Assembly: GCA_021847015.1 (NCBI GenBank)
Contig: JAJZVW010000005.1
Coordinates: 1 to 64,000 of the forward strand
DNA length: 64,000 nt
Source: Pseudomonadota bacterium
Lineage (GTDB): Bacteria; Pseudomonadota; Alphaproteobacteria; Rhodospirillales; Magnetospirillaceae
Direction of reading: 5' to 3'
Shown here: positions 53,802 through 63,692 of the stretch, piece after piece
Numbering within the stretch: position 1 is the first letter of the stretch
Layout of the letters: each line of letters opens with the position of its first letter
The notes under the pieces: model-generated
Databases searched by the model: none
What the model was told of the DNA's origin: nothing
The model's input: only the letters and a program-made list of their open reading frames with translations
Position numbers and translations under genes: made by a program

Positions 53802-54938
53802 ATGCGTATCCTCTGCGTCATTTCGACGATGGAACCCGGCGGCGCCCAACGGGCGATGGCCCGGCTGGTCACCCACTTGGCCCAGCGGCATGAGGTGACG
53901 CTGGTGACGTGGGAGGCGCCCGAGGTGGCGTCGTTCTACGACCTGCCGCCGCCGGTGCGGCTGGTCCGCTGCGGCCTGCTGGGGGGAAGCGGATGGGCAT
54001 GGGTGCGCCGCGTGGCCGCACGCCTCCCCACCCTTCGGCGTCACGTCAGGTCATGGCACCCTCACGTGGTCCTCGGCTTCATGGACATTACGAACGTGAC
54101 CGCCGTGGTCGCGTGTCTGGGAACGGGGGTGCCGGTGGTGGCGTCCGAGCGTATCGATCCCGCGCGGCATCGCATCCCCAGGGCCAAGTCCATCCTGCGC
54201 CTGGTAGGCTATGCTTTGGCGGACCGCGTGGTGGTGCAGACGGAACGGGTGCGCCGCTATTTTCCGCGCTGGATGTGGGGCAGGATCGACATCGTCCCCA
54301 ACGCGGCCCCGCCGCCGCCGGAAATCGCGCGACCTGATCGCCCAGGCGCCCAGGGACGCTTCCGCATCATCGGTTTGGGGCGCCTTGACCGTCAAAAGGG
54401 GTTCGACTGTCTGATCGAGGCCTTCGGCCGCATCGCCGGACACCATCCCGCCTGGGACCTCGTGATCTTCGGGGAGGGATCGGAACGCAAGGCGCTGGAA
54501 GCGCAGGTGGCTGCGTTGGGGCTGAATGACCGGATCCGACTGCCGGGCGTGACCCGAACCCCCGAGGCGGAACTGGCGGCGTCGCACCTGATGGCGTTTC
54601 CATCGCGCTTCGAGGGCTTTCCCAACGCCCTGGCGGAGGGCATCGCCACCGGGCTGCCCGCCGTGGCGTTCGACGGCGTCAGCGGTGTCGAGGACCTGGT
54701 GGTGCCGGATCATACCGGGGTGCTGGTCGATCCTTGCCAAGACGCGGCGGGTTTCGCCGCCGCGCTGGATCGCCTGATGGCGGATGACGCGGCGCGCGCG
54801 CGCTTCGGCGCGGCGGCGATTTCCCACGCCGCCAACTGGACGCCCGAGGCGGTGCATAGATCGTGGGAACGTCTGCTAACCGAGGTGGCCTTTCAGGTGC
54901 GGCGCCCGTCTTCGCCTTGCGCTGGACAAACCCTGTAA
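53802..54938 (+). CDS. Glycosyltransferase family 4 protein
   Basis: A 378-residue GT-B retaining enzyme of the PglJ/GalNAc-transferase kind. MRILCVISTMEPGGAQRAMARLV begins the acceptor domain. Donor domain: GLGRLDRQKGFDCLIEAFGRI, then FPSRFEGFPNALAEGIATGLPAVAFD. Divergent from the radical SAM operon and convergent with a methyltransferase that it overlaps by 46 bp. Confidence 0.88.
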   Translation: MRILCVISTMEPGGAQRAMARLVTHLAQRHEVTLVTWEAPEVASFYDLPPPVRLVRCGLLGGSGWAWVRRVAARLPTLRRHVRSWHPHVVLGFMDITNVTAVVACLGTGVPVVASERIDPARHRIPRAKSILRLVGYALADRVVVQTERVRRYFPRWMWGRIDIVPNAAPPPPEIARPDRPGAQGRFRIIGLGRLDRQKGFDCLIEAFGRIAGHHPAWDLVIFGEGSERKALEAQVAALGLNDRIRLPGVTRTPEAELAASHLMAFPSRFEGFPNALAEGIATGLPAVAFDGVSGVEDLVVPDHTGVLVDPCQDAAGFAAALDRLMADDAARARFGAAAISHAANWTPEAVHRSWERLLTEVAFQVRRPSSPCAGQTL

Positions 54939-55747
54939 ATGTAGCTGGCGGACCCCAGGATGGCGCTCAACCAACGGCGCGTGTCCAGCCCAAGACCCGC
55001 CCCCAAGACCATATTGCCGGTATAGAAAAGCCCCATCGGGCGAACGTCCAGCACCTTGTAGCCGTTGGCACGGAACTCACCGCACCACCACGCGGGACGG
55101 AAATAGGCAATTTCACTGATCACGTTGCCGCGCTCGCCGTGGCGTGGTGACATGATGACGCGCCGCAGAACCCACGCCATGGTACGCAGCCCATTGACCG
55201 ACGTCGTAACCAGCGAGCGGCGAGTCGAAGGCGATTCGGCGCCGCCGGATGTCGATGCTTGGGCGCTACCCATAGCCGCCTTAGCCGGAGGGGACGATGT
55301 CGGCCATAGCCTGGAAAATATCCCGACGGCTAGCCATTTCGCCAGATAAGGGTGATGGGTGACAATGGTCCAGAAGCGCCACACGTGGCTCGGCATGATG
55401 TGAATGCCGACACCGCCCCGTCGCAATACGCGCGTCATTTCCCGATGTAGAGCGGCGAGGTCCGCGACGTGTTCGAGGACGTTCGACGACAACACCACGT
55501 CAAACGATCCGTCTTGGAACGGCAGCGTGCGGCCATCGTAGTCGATCACCGGAAAGACGCGATGATCCCAATAAAGGGAGTCCTTGATGTCGATCGAGAC
55601 GACGTCGAAGCCCCGCTCGGAAAGCATCCTCGCTTGCTGGCCGGTTCCGCCGCCGATCTCGAGGATTCGGCCCCCCTGGGGAAGGACCCGCTCGATCTCT
55701 GCCAACTCGGCGGCCCGAATATGGGCAAGGAATTCGATATCGACCAT
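54893..55747 (-). CDS. SAM-dependent methyltransferase (class I)
   Basis: A 284-residue class I methyltransferase: ILEIGGGTGQQARMLSERGFDVVSID is motif I, followed by SFDVVLSSNVLEHVADL. The longer C-terminal half has two hydrophobic segments, perhaps peripheral membrane contact. In this locus it may methylate a sugar or lipid-linked glycan. The GT4 gene overlaps its 3' end convergently. Confidence 0.82.
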   Translation of the reverse strand: MVDIEFLAHIRAAELAEIERVLPQGGRILEIGGGTGQQARMLSERGFDVVSIDIKDSLYWDHRVFPVIDYDGRTLPFQDGSFDVVLSSNVLEHVADLAALHREMTRVLRRGGVGIHIMPSHVWRFWTIVTHHPYLAKWLAVGIFSRLWPTSSPPAKAAMGSAQASTSGGAESPSTRRSLVTTSVNGLRTMAWVLRRVIMSPRHGERGNVISEIAYFRPAWWCGEFRANGYKVLDVRPMGLFYTGNMVLGAGLGLDTRRWLSAILGSASYIYRVCPAQGEDGRRT

Positions 55748-55804
55748 TTCGTTCCGCCCTCTCAGCGGTGTGTCGGCTTTGGAGCGACAGTATAGTTCTA
55801 TCGC

Positions 55805-55894
55805 CCTACCGCTCGTCCATCCACGCCTGAAGCATCAGGGCATCCCTCGGCAGGGACCGCCCGCTTTGGCCGCCCTCCAGGGGTTCGCGTCACT
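55805..55894 (-). pseudogene. Remnant of an asparagine synthase 3' end (tail 1)
   Basis: About 29 codons align with the last codons of the asnB at 57875: REPLEGG against REHLEGG, and DALMLQAWMDE against DVLMLQAWMEE, with a stop where the intact gene has Trp. No upstream asnB sequence is left. Shows that an asnB copy once ended here. Confidence 0.75.
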
Positions 55895-56014
55895 TTTCAT
55901 GGTTCGGCGCGGTTCGCCGGGCGGCCGAGGCGGCGCGCGGAAAGAGCTAGTCCCGCATTCCCCAGCCGGCTATCATCGCCGCTCCCTTCACACCCTCGCC
56001 GAATTCCTTCCCCA

Positions 56015-56839
56015 ATGTCCGATACCGCCCTCAAAGACGTCCGCAGCCATTTCGCCTTTGGCGAAAACTGGGCCAGCTATGCACGGACCATCGATTCCGA
56101 CCGCATCGCCGAAGCCGAGAAGGGGTTGCTCCGATTGGCCGGGGACGGCGAACTGGCCGGCAAGCGGTTCCTGGACATCGGCTGCGGCTCGGGGCTTCAC
56201 GCCCTGGCGGCGCTCCGCCTGGGGGTGGCCGAGGTCGTGGCGGTGGACATCGATCCCAATTCCGTGGCGACGACGCGCAACGTGCTTGAGGAGAACGCGC
56301 CGGGCAAGCGCTGGCGGGCCGAGGAGGTCAGCGTTTTCACCCTGACGCCCGACACGTTCGGCTTGTTCGGCGTGGTCTATTCCTGGGGCGTCCTCCACCA
56401 TACCGGCTCCATGGTCGAAGCCATCGAACGCGCCAGCGCCCTGGTGGCGCCGGGAGGAGTGTTCATCGTCGCGCTCTATCGGAAAACCAGGTTGTGCTGG
56501 GCGTGGAAGATCGAGAAGCGCTGGTATGCCAAAGCCTCGGCGCGAGCCCAGCGCCTGGCCCAGGGTGTCTACATCGCCCTCATGCGGCTGTTATTCGCGT
56601 TGCGGTGGCGGGATTTCAACGCCTACGTCGCCAATTACCGCGGCAATCGCGGCATGAATTACCGGCACGACGTTCACGACTGGATGGGTGGCCACCCCTA
56701 TGAATCCATCAGCCCGGCGGAGGTCGCCACCCTGATGGAGCGTCTGGGGTTCGAGCCCGTCCGCAGCTTCACTCAGCCGGGCGGTCTTGGCCTCTCCGGG
56801 TCGGGGTGCGACGAATTCGTCTATCGGCGCCGCGCATAG
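56015..56839 (+). CDS. SAM-dependent methyltransferase (class I)
   Basis: A 274-residue class I methyltransferase. Motif I is FLDIGCGSGLHALAALRLG, the acidic loop is VAVDIDPNSVATTR, and motif IV is VYSWGVLHHTGSM. The C-terminal helical part (CWAWKIEKRWYAKASARAQR) is typical of glycan/lipid methyltransferases in such loci. Its last codons (RRRA and stop) recur at 57851-57866, part of a direct repeat around the vapBC insert. Confidence 0.85.
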   Translation: MSDTALKDVRSHFAFGENWASYARTIDSDRIAEAEKGLLRLAGDGELAGKRFLDIGCGSGLHALAALRLGVAEVVAVDIDPNSVATTRNVLEENAPGKRWRAEEVSVFTLTPDTFGLFGVVYSWGVLHHTGSMVEAIERASALVAPGGVFIVALYRKTRLCWAWKIEKRWYAKASARAQRLAQGVYIALMRLLFALRWRDFNAYVANYRGNRGMNYRHDVHDWMGGHPYESISPAEVATLMERLGFEPVRSFTQPGGLGLSGSGCDEFVYRRRA

Positions 56840-56842
56840 TCG

Positions 56843-56893
56843 CTATTCCCATCCCGTCTGCCCGCCCATCCACGCCTGAAGCATCGGCACGTC
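56843..56893 (-). pseudogene. Remnant of an asparagine synthase 3' end (tail 2)
   Basis: Seventeen codons with DVPMLQAWMGGQTGWE and a stop match the extreme C-terminus of the asnB at 57875 (DVLMLQAWMEEWMEEWMG). It follows the methyltransferase stop directly. Together with 57851-57931 it forms the direct repeat that brackets vapBC. Confidence 0.75.
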
Positions 56894-57015
56894 GGAGGAA
56901 TCCTTCACCCGGCCTGCCGGAAAGGTCCCTCGGCTTCGCTCGGGACGACAGAAAACGGCTTGTCGTTCCGACCGGGCGCCAGCGAGCGGAGGAACTTTTC
57001 ACGCCGCCGGCGGTC
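56890..57015. repeat. Degenerate palindromic repeat arms
   Basis: Contains two head-on copies of the GTC(G/A)GAGGAATCCTTC / GGTCCCTCGGCTTCGCTCGGGACGAC core seen in the 145-bp elements, here without intact outer ends. Probably fragments of that family. Confidence 0.5.
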
Positions 57016-57087
57016 CCCGGTTTGTCCTTGATCCCGGCCGGCCCATGCTATATCTCAGTGCCATATATCACGGCGAGGATGGGTGTC

Positions 57088-57330
57088 ATGGAAACCGCGA
57101 AGGTGTTCTGGTCCGGGCGCTCGCAAGCGGTGCGGCTGCCCAAGGATTATCGCTTCGACACGGACGAGGTGCGCATTCGCAGGCATGGCGTGTGCGTTAT
57201 CCTCGAACCCGTCGCCCACGACTGGGCGTGGCTGGATCATATCGTCGGTCCGCTCGACGACGATTTCGCTCGCGCGGCGACCGAACAGCCGGCGGAACAG
57301 GACCGTCCGGGTCTGGATTTCTTCAAGTGA
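57088..57330 (+). CDS. vapB: VapB-type antitoxin (AbrB fold)
   Basis: An 80-residue antitoxin with the swapped-hairpin DNA-binding start METAKVFWSGRSQAVRLPKDYRF and an acidic C-terminal toxin-binding tail. An in-frame ATG 9 bp upstream is possible. It overlaps vapC by 4 bp (GTGA). The AT-rich CTATATCTCAGTGCCATATA just upstream is a candidate autoregulatory operator. Confidence 0.9.
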   Translation: METAKVFWSGRSQAVRLPKDYRFDTDEVRIRRHGVCVILEPVAHDWAWLDHIVGPLDDDFARAATEQPAEQDRPGLDFFK

Positions 57331-57716
57331 CGTTCCTGCTCGACAGCAACGCCGTGATCGCCCTCCTCAGAGGACATGCGGGCTTCCTGGCCCGGCTGCG
57401 CGAACACCGGCCATCGGATTTCGCCATTCCCGCTATTGTCGCCCACGAACTGTTTTACGGGGCTTTCCGCGGGCAGAGGACGGCCGAGAACCTGGCCCGG
57501 GTGGAGGCGCTGCAATTCGAAGTGCTGGAGTTCGACCGCGAAGACGCCCGGCAGGCCGGCGAATTGCGGGCGAGACTGGCGGCCGCCGGCACGCCCATCG
57601 GGCCTTACGACGTGCTGATCGCCGGGCAGGCCCTGGCTCGCGAACTGATCCTCGTCACCCACAACATTCGTGAATTCCAGCGGGTGCCGGGACTGCGGAT
57701 CGAGGACTGGGAATAA
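57327..57716 (+). CDS. vapC: VapC-type PIN-domain ribonuclease toxin
   Basis: A 129-residue PIN-domain toxin. Acidic residues: Asp in LLDSNAVIALLRG, Glu in AHELFYGAFRG, Asp in GPYDVLIAGQAL and Asn in THNIREFQRVPGL. A GTG start overlaps the vapB stop. VapC toxins cleave tRNA or rRNA. The pair lies on a block bounded by direct repeats and followed by a large palindrome. Confidence 0.92.
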   Translation: MTFLLDSNAVIALLRGHAGFLARLREHRPSDFAIPAIVAHELFYGAFRGQRTAENLARVEALQFEVLEFDREDARQAGELRARLAAAGTPIGPYDVLIAGQALARELILVTHNIREFQRVPGLRIEDWE

Positions 57717-57733
57717 ACCGGAAGCGGATCTGT

Positions 57734-57851
57734 GGAATTACGGGGACACTAAGAATTACGGGGACACTATACTTAATTCAATTGGTGCGGCATCCCGCAC
57801 CAATTGAATTAAGTATAGTGTCCCCGTAATTCTTAGTGTCCCCGTAATTCC
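57734..57851. repeat. 57-bp perfect inverted repeat (hairpin) with REP-like GGGGACACT units
   Basis: 57734-57790 and 57795-57851 are exact reverse complements separated by only four bases (CATC). Each arm holds two direct copies of AATTACGGGGACACTA. Such units are often associated with REP-associated tyrosine transposase (RAYT) systems, but no transposase is present here. Confidence 0.9.
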
Positions 57852-57874
57852 GGCGCCGCGCATAGTCGCGGCAC

Positions 57875-59824
57875 TCACCCCATCCACTCCTCCATCCACT
57901 CCTCCATCCACGCCTGAAGCATCAGCACGTCCCACAGCGGGTACTGCCAGTTCCGGCCGCCCTCCAGGTGCTCGCGCCACTTCGCGCGGATGGGGGCGGG
58001 GTTCAGCAATCCCTGGCGGCGCAGCCTGTCCTCTCCCAGCAAATTTTCCGCCCACTCCCGCAAGGGGCCGCGCAGCCAGGAATCGATGGGCACGCCGAAC
58101 CCCATCTTCGGGCGTTCGACCATGGCCTTGGGCACATGGCGGTAGAGCACTTGCCGCAGCAGCCATTTCCCCTGGCCGCCCCGTATCTTCATGTCCATGG
58201 GCAGGCGCCAGGCGAATTCCACCACCCGGTGGTCGATTAGCGGCACCCTGGCCTCCAGCGCCACCGCCATGCTGGCCCGGTCCACCTTGGTCAGGATGTC
58301 GTCGGGCAGATAGGTGACCAGATCCAGGAACTGCATGCGCTCGACGAAATCGGGGATGTCTTCGGCCACGCTCTTGTCGCGCAGCACATTGCGCGGCTCC
58401 TCGCCGCCGATGACGATGTCCGCCGGGTCGTGCCAATGGCTCAACAGCCGGAGATAGATGGCGTCCGGGTTCATGTGCCCCAGGGCGTCGGCCAGCTTGT
58501 GAAGCTTGTCGCCGATCTGCGGGGGGCGCAGCCGCGAAGGGATCACCGACAAAAGCGCGGTCCAGGCCGATGGCGGCAGCGCCCTGATCGCCGCCGCGCC
58601 CGCCGCGCGCAGGGGGGCCGGCACGCGGTTCATGTGGCGCCACAATTCCGCGCCCCGGAAGTAGCGGTTGTAGCCGGCGAACAGCTCGTCGCCGCCGTCC
58701 CCCGACAGGGCGACGGTAACGTGGCTCCGGGTCATTTCCGACAGCAGGAAGGTGGGGACCTGCGAGGAATCGGCGAACGGCTCGTCGTACCAGCGCGCCA
58801 TGCCGGGGATGACCTCCAGCGCGTGCGCGGGGCTGACATAGAGTTCCGTGTGGTCGGTGCCCAGATGCGCGGCGACCGCCTTGGCGTGTTCGGCCTCGTT
58901 GTATTCGGCCTCGCCGAAGCCGATGGAGAAGGTCTTGATCTTTCGGGGGCTTTGCGCCTGCATCAGCGCGGCCACCACCGACGAATCGATGCCCCCCGAC
59001 AGGAAGGCCCCCAGCGGCACGTCCGCCACCATGCGCCGCCCGATGGCGTCCTTCAACAGGGCTTCCAGGCGGTCGGCGGCCTCGGCATCCGATAGGGACA
59101 GGCGGTCGCGCCGGGCCCGGGTGGCGACCTCGCGGCTGTCCCAGAAGCGGGCGATCGCCGGTTCGCCCTCGCCGTTCCAGGTCAGGATGCAGCCCGGCTC
59201 CAGCTTGTTGACGCCCGCGTAGATGGTCCGGGGCGCGGGGATATAGCAAAGGCGCAGGAACGCCGCCACCGCCCCGCGGTCGATGTCGGGGGGCCAGCCG
59301 GGATGGGCCCGCAGCGCCTTCAACTCGGACCCGAACATCAGCAGGCCGCCGAAGCGGCCCCAATACATCGGCTTGATGCCCATGCGGTCGCGCACCAGGG
59401 TGATCGTGCCCGAGCGGCGGTCCCACAGGGCGAAGGCGAACATGCCGATCAGGCGCCGCACGGTGGCCTCGACGCCCCACTCGGCGCAGCCCTCCAGGAT
59501 CACCTCGGTGTCCGAATGGCCGCGGAAGCGGTGGCCCAGCGCCGCCAGTTCGGCCCGCATCTCGTCGTGGTTATAGACCTCGCCGTTGTAGGCGATGACC
59601 AGATCGCCCGACATGGACACCATCGGCTGGTGCCCGGCGGGGGAAAGATCGACGATGGAGAGCCGCCGGTGGCCGAGCGCGATGCCCCGTGCGGCATCCG
59701 TCCACAGCCCGCCGTCGTCGGGGCCGCGATGGTGCAGGCTTGCGGTCATCCGCTCCAGGATGGTGCGGGTTTCGCCCTCCGGCCGGCTGGCCGGAACCTC
59801 AAGGAAGCCTGTCAGGCCGCACAT
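57875..59824 (-). CDS. asnB: Asparagine synthase (glutamine-hydrolysing)-like protein
   Basis: A 649-residue class II amidotransferase. N-terminal nucleophile Cys2 (MCGLTGFLEV), HRGPDDGGLW, and LSGGIDSSVVAALMQ as PP-loop; LSGDGGDELFAGYNRY follows. The C-terminus ends in a duplicated MEEW motif (12-bp tandem repeat). The product is clearly distinct from the asnB at 49457. Two broken copies of its 3' tail lie to the left, so this gene end has been a recombination point. The GT4 gene lies 13 bp upstream. Confidence 0.9.
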   Translation of the reverse strand: MCGLTGFLEVPASRPEGETRTILERMTASLHHRGPDDGGLWTDAARGIALGHRRLSIVDLSPAGHQPMVSMSGDLVIAYNGEVYNHDEMRAELAALGHRFRGHSDTEVILEGCAEWGVEATVRRLIGMFAFALWDRRSGTITLVRDRMGIKPMYWGRFGGLLMFGSELKALRAHPGWPPDIDRGAVAAFLRLCYIPAPRTIYAGVNKLEPGCILTWNGEGEPAIARFWDSREVATRARRDRLSLSDAEAADRLEALLKDAIGRRMVADVPLGAFLSGGIDSSVVAALMQAQSPRKIKTFSIGFGEAEYNEAEHAKAVAAHLGTDHTELYVSPAHALEVIPGMARWYDEPFADSSQVPTFLLSEMTRSHVTVALSGDGGDELFAGYNRYFRGAELWRHMNRVPAPLRAAGAAAIRALPPSAWTALLSVIPSRLRPPQIGDKLHKLADALGHMNPDAIYLRLLSHWHDPADIVIGGEEPRNVLRDKSVAEDIPDFVERMQFLDLVTYLPDDILTKVDRASMAVALEARVPLIDHRVVEFAWRLPMDMKIRGGQGKWLLRQVLYRHVPKAMVERPKMGFGVPIDSWLRGPLREWAENLLGEDRLRRQGLLNPAPIRAKWREHLEGGRNWQYPLWDVLMLQAWMEEWMEEWMG

Positions 59825-59837
59825 CCGCGTGTTTCCG

Positions 59838-60980
59838 TCAATGGGGTCGGCAAGGGGACAGCGCCGCGAACAGCGCCTCGTAACGGTCCACCACCTGGGC
59901 CAGCGAGAACCGCTCCACCGCGCGGTTCCGCGCCGTCTCTCCCAGGGCGCGGAGCGAATCCCGGGGCAGGGCGAGAACCCGGTCGAGGGCGCCGGCCAGG
60001 CGTTCGGGGCTGCGCGGGGGAACCACGAATCCGGCGTCGCCGACGACCTCGCGCGAATCCCCCACATCGGTCACCACGGCGGGCACGCCGCACGCCATCG
60101 CCTCGGCCACCACGTTGGGAAAGCCCTCGCCGAACGCGGACGCGGACACCAGCACGTCGAACGCCGGCAGGATCTTGGGAATGTCGCGCCGCTCGCCCAG
60201 ACGCATCAGCCGGTCCCCGAGCCCGGACTCTCCGACCAGCGCATCCAGCGCCGCCTCGCCCGGTTCGGTGCCGCGTCCCACCAGAAGGCCGCGAACCCGG
60301 GGCCGGCAGCGGGACGCCGCCGCCAGCGCGCCGAGAAAGGTGGCGTGGTCCTTCATGGGATCGAAGCGGCCCACCATGCCCACCACGACATCGTCCGGGG
60401 CCAATCCAAGCTGCTGGCGGAACCCGCTTCGGGCGTCGGGATCGGGCGTGAACTCGGCGAGGTCCAGGCCGTTGGGGATCATCTCCCAGCGCCGGGGGGT
60501 GTAGCCCAGCGCCCGGTGCGCCGCGATTCCCGCCCGGGAATTGGCCAGGACGACATCGGGAACCCGGGACAGCCGGGCCAGCGCCTTCACCACCAGGGCG
60601 CTCTGGCGGGAATAGCGGCGCAAATCCATGTCCGAACAGCGCAGGTTCCACACCAGGCTGGGAACGCCGGCCAGCGGCGCGGCCAGCGTGCCGAGAAAAT
60701 CGGCGTGGTAGAGCCACGTCATCAGCACGTCCGGCTTTTCCCGCCGGAGCAAAGCGACGAGACGGAAAAGGGTCGCGGGATTGGGCAGGCCCCGGCGCAG
60801 GCCCAGGCTGTGGACCGCGATTCCGGCCGTGCGCAGCACGGGGCCGAAGAACCCTTCGTCGGTCAGGGACACCACCACATGCCGGAACCGGTTCCGGTCC
60901 GACATGCCGGCCACGCGGGTCAGCATCCGTTCTGCGCCGCCGCTGCCCAGGCCGGTGATCAGGTGGCCCACGACGATCAT
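59838..60980 (-). CDS. Glycosyltransferase family 4 protein
   Basis: A 380-residue GT-B enzyme. [26 protein letters not shown] starts the acceptor domain. Donor-site signatures [19 protein letters not shown] and [27 protein letters not shown] are present. It lies 22 bp downstream of purH and 13 bp upstream of asnB, all on the minus strand, possibly one transcript. Confidence 0.9.
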   Translation of the reverse strand: MIVVGHLITGLGSGGAERMLTRVAGMSDRNRFRHVVVSLTDEGFFGPVLRTAGIAVHSLGLRRGLPNPATLFRLVALLRREKPDVLMTWLYHADFLGTLAAPLAGVPSLVWNLRCSDMDLRRYSRQSALVVKALARLSRVPDVVLANSRAGIAAHRALGYTPRRWEMIPNGLDLAEFTPDPDARSGFRQQLGLAPDDVVVGMVGRFDPMKDHATFLGALAAASRCRPRVRGLLVGRGTEPGEAALDALVGESGLGDRLMRLGERRDIPKILPAFDVLVSASAFGEGFPNVVAEAMACGVPAVVTDVGDSREVVGDAGFVVPPRSPERLAGALDRVLALPRDSLRALGETARNRAVERFSLAQVVDRYEALFAALSPCRPH

Positions 60981-61002
60981 GCCGGCCCCCCCAAGCCGTC
61001 CG

Positions 61003-62583
61003 TCAGTGCCGGAAGTGCCGCATCCCGGTGACCACCATCGCCAATCCCTTTTCGTCGGCGGCGGCGATCACGTCCGCGTCGCGCATGGAGCCGCCCGGCT
61101 GGATGACCGCGGTGGCACCGGCGGCGGCGGCGGCCAGCAGGCCGTCGGCGAAGGGGAAGAAGGCGTCCGAGGCCACCACCGAGCCGATGGTGCCCGGCTG
61201 GGCCAGCCCGGCGGCCTGGGCGGCCTCCTGGGACTTCCAGGCGGCGATGCGCGACGAATCGACCCGGCTCATCTGGCCGGCGCCGATGCCGACGGTGACG
61301 CCGTTCCTGGCGTAGACGATGGCGTTGGACTTGACGTGCTTGCAGACGCGGAAGGCGAACAGCAGATCCCGCATTTCCTGCTCGCTCGGCGCGCGCTTGG
61401 TCACCACCTTCAGGTCCGTTATCGCCACGCGGCCGTTGTCGCGGGTCTGGAACAGGTAGCCCCCGGAAATGGCGCGCAGCGTCATGCCGGGATCGCTCGG
61501 GTCAGGCATGCCGCCGGTGACCAGCAGGCGCAGGTTCTTCTTGGCGGCGAAGGCCGCCACCGCGGCCTCGTCCGCCTCGGGGGCGATCACCACTTCGGTG
61601 AACAGCTTGCAGATTTCCTCGGCGGTGGCGCCGTCGAGCCGGCGGTTGACGGCGACGATGCCGCCGAAGGCCGATACCGGATCGCAGGCCAGCGCCTGCT
61701 TGTAGGCGCCGAGCAGGTCGGACCCGACGGCGACGCCGCACGGATTGGCGTGCTTGATGATGGCCACCGCCGGCGGCTCGAACTCGGCCGCCAGTTCGAA
61801 TGCGGCGTCGGTGTCGTTGAGGTTGTTGTACGACAGTTCCTTGCCCTGGAGTTGCCGCGCGGTGGCGAGGCCGGGCCGCGCCTTGCCGGAAACGTAGAAG
61901 GCGGCCTGCTGGTGCGGGTTCTCGCCGTAGCGCAGCGACTGCTTCAGTTCGCCCGCCACCACCACGCGCCGGGGGAAGGTCTCGCCCAGTTCCTTGGCGA
62001 ACCAGGTGGAAATGGCGGCGTCGTAGGCGCCGGTTCGGGCGTAGGCGGTGGCGGCGAGGCGCTTGCGCGAAGCCAGCGTGGTGGCATTGCCGTTGGCGGC
62101 CATTTCCGCCATCACCGAAGCGTAATCCTCGACGTCCACCACCACGGCGACGCCGTCGTGGTTCTTGGCCGCCGCCCGGATCATGGCCGGGCCGCCGATG
62201 TCGATGTTCTCGACGCAGGTGTCGTAATCCGCGCCCTTGGCCACGGTGGCTTCGAAGGGATAAAGGTTCACCACCAGCAGGTCGATGGGCTGGATGCCGT
62301 GCGCGGCCATGGCCTTTTCATGTTCGGCGTTGTCCCGGATGCCGAGCAGGCCGCCATGGACCTTGGGGTGCAGCGTCTTGACCCGGCCGTCCAGCATTTC
62401 CGGGAAGCCGGTATAGTCGGCCACCTCGACCACGGGAATGCCGGCATCCCGCATCGCCTTGGCCGAGCCGCCGGTGGACAGGATCTCCACGCCGCGTTCC
62501 ACCAGGAAGCGGGCGAACTCGACCAGGCCGGTCTTGTCGGACACGCTGACAAGGGCACGGCGGACGGGGCGAAGATCGGACAT
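61003..62583 (-). CDS. purH: Bifunctional AICAR formyltransferase/IMP cyclohydrolase
   Basis: Catalyses the last two steps of IMP synthesis. The 526-residue protein has the N-terminal MGS-like IMP cyclohydrolase domain ([36 protein letters not shown]) and the C-terminal formyltransferase with the catalytic [11 protein letters not shown] segment (about residue 275) and [13 protein letters not shown]. Usual family length. A housekeeping gene between two glycosyltransferase genes. Confidence 0.97.
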   Translation of the reverse strand: MSDLRPVRRALVSVSDKTGLVEFARFLVERGVEILSTGGSAKAMRDAGIPVVEVADYTGFPEMLDGRVKTLHPKVHGGLLGIRDNAEHEKAMAAHGIQPIDLLVVNLYPFEATVAKGADYDTCVENIDIGGPAMIRAAAKNHDGVAVVVDVEDYASVMAEMAANGNATTLASRKRLAATAYARTGAYDAAISTWFAKELGETFPRRVVVAGELKQSLRYGENPHQQAAFYVSGKARPGLATARQLQGKELSYNNLNDTDAAFELAAEFEPPAVAIIKHANPCGVAVGSDLLGAYKQALACDPVSAFGGIVAVNRRLDGATAEEICKLFTEVVIAPEADEAAVAAFAAKKNLRLLVTGGMPDPSDPGMTLRAISGGYLFQTRDNGRVAITDLKVVTKRAPSEQEMRDLLFAFRVCKHVKSNAIVYARNGVTVGIGAGQMSRVDSSRIAAWKSQEAAQAAGLAQPGTIGSVVASDAFFPFADGLLAAAAAGATAVIQPGGSMRDADVIAAADEKGLAMVVTGMRHFRH

Positions 62584-62647
62584 TCGGCTAAAACCTCCGG
62601 CTCGGTGTGGAGATGCGGTCTCCGCCGGGATATAGCACAGACGCGGA

Positions 62648-63640
62648 TCAACGGGAGGGGCAATTCTCCCGTGCCGGGTTGTCGGCGGCCATTCCCAGGC
62701 GCGCCGCCAGTTTCCCGGCCGCCGCGATCACCGTATCGACGGTCAGGTCCAGCATCCGCGACTCCTGGGTGCGATGGTCGAAATCGGGGGCGTGGCAGAT
62801 GTCCTCGAAGCTGCGCGGCCCGCGCACGGTGGCGCAGTTCGGGCCCCAGGGTCCGTAGAAAATTTCGGAGGACGGCCCGAACAGGCCGAGCGTCGGGACG
62901 CCCGAGGCGGCGGCGATGTGCATCAGGCCCGAATCGTTGCCGAGATAAAAGGCGCAGCGTCCGAGCGCCGCATGCACGGTGGGCAAATCCAGCCGGCCGA
63001 CGGCGTCGATCCGGCGTTCGGCGGGAATTGCGTGCAGGACGGGGGCGGCCGCCTCGCGTTCGCCCCCGGCGCCGAACACCGCCACCCGCGCGCCCGGCAG
63101 GATGCCGGCGGGAGCGGTCAGGCGGGCGGCCACGGCGGCGAAACGCTCCGCCGGCCATTGCTTGCCGCCCCAATTGGCGGTCGGCCCGACCGCCAGGACC
63201 GGCGGGCCGGGCGGAACCAGATCGGCCGCCGCCTCCAATTGGTCCGGCGTGTTCCACAGACGCGGCGCCAAGGGCCGGTCCAGCCCCAGCGCGGTGGCCA
63301 GATGGATCAGGCGGTGCTTGGGTTCCCACGACGACCGCAGAACCCTGCGGTGGAGGGTGGGCAGGACGAAGCCCATGGCCGAGCCCCGCAGGTCCACCAC
63401 CATGTGCCACCAGGTCGCGGCCGTGGCCCGCCACAGGTCGAACCAGTGGCCGGAACGGCGGCGCTTGGGCATGGGGATGACCCGCTCGACGAAGGGCGCC
63501 GGCCCGAACAGCGGCGCCGGAATCGGTCCGCAGGCCACGGTGAACCGGGCCTGGGGGTGGGTCTCCGCAAGATGGGCGAGCAGGCCCGAGGACAGGACGG
63601 CGTCGCCGATGCGGCTGGCGGTGATGAAGAGAATACGCAC
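62648..63640 (-). CDS. Glycosyltransferase family 9 protein (heptosyltransferase-like)
   Basis: A 330-residue GT9 protein. [24 protein letters not shown] fits the ADP-heptose transferase N-terminus. The donor domain has [46 protein letters not shown] and [13 protein letters not shown]. Likely LPS inner-core assembly. A 197-bp repeat element lies about 50 bp upstream. Confidence 0.9.
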   Translation of the reverse strand: MRILFITASRIGDAVLSSGLLAHLAETHPQARFTVACGPIPAPLFGPAPFVERVIPMPKRRRSGHWFDLWRATAATWWHMVVDLRGSAMGFVLPTLHRRVLRSSWEPKHRLIHLATALGLDRPLAPRLWNTPDQLEAAADLVPPGPPVLAVGPTANWGGKQWPAERFAAVAARLTAPAGILPGARVAVFGAGGEREAAAPVLHAIPAERRIDAVGRLDLPTVHAALGRCAFYLGNDSGLMHIAAASGVPTLGLFGPSSEIFYGPWGPNCATVRGPRSFEDICHAPDFDHRTQESRMLDLTVDTVIAAAGKLAARLGMAADNPARENCPSR

Positions 63641-63692
63641 GCGCGGACGATAGCCGAGCCGGCCCTGCGGTGCCAGAGGCAGATGCCTATTG

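Noticed and set aside
57020-57070. Sigma-70 promoter for vapBC
   Set aside because: TATATC is present, but the possible -35 boxes give spacers of 15 or 21 bp, too weak to call as a promoter.
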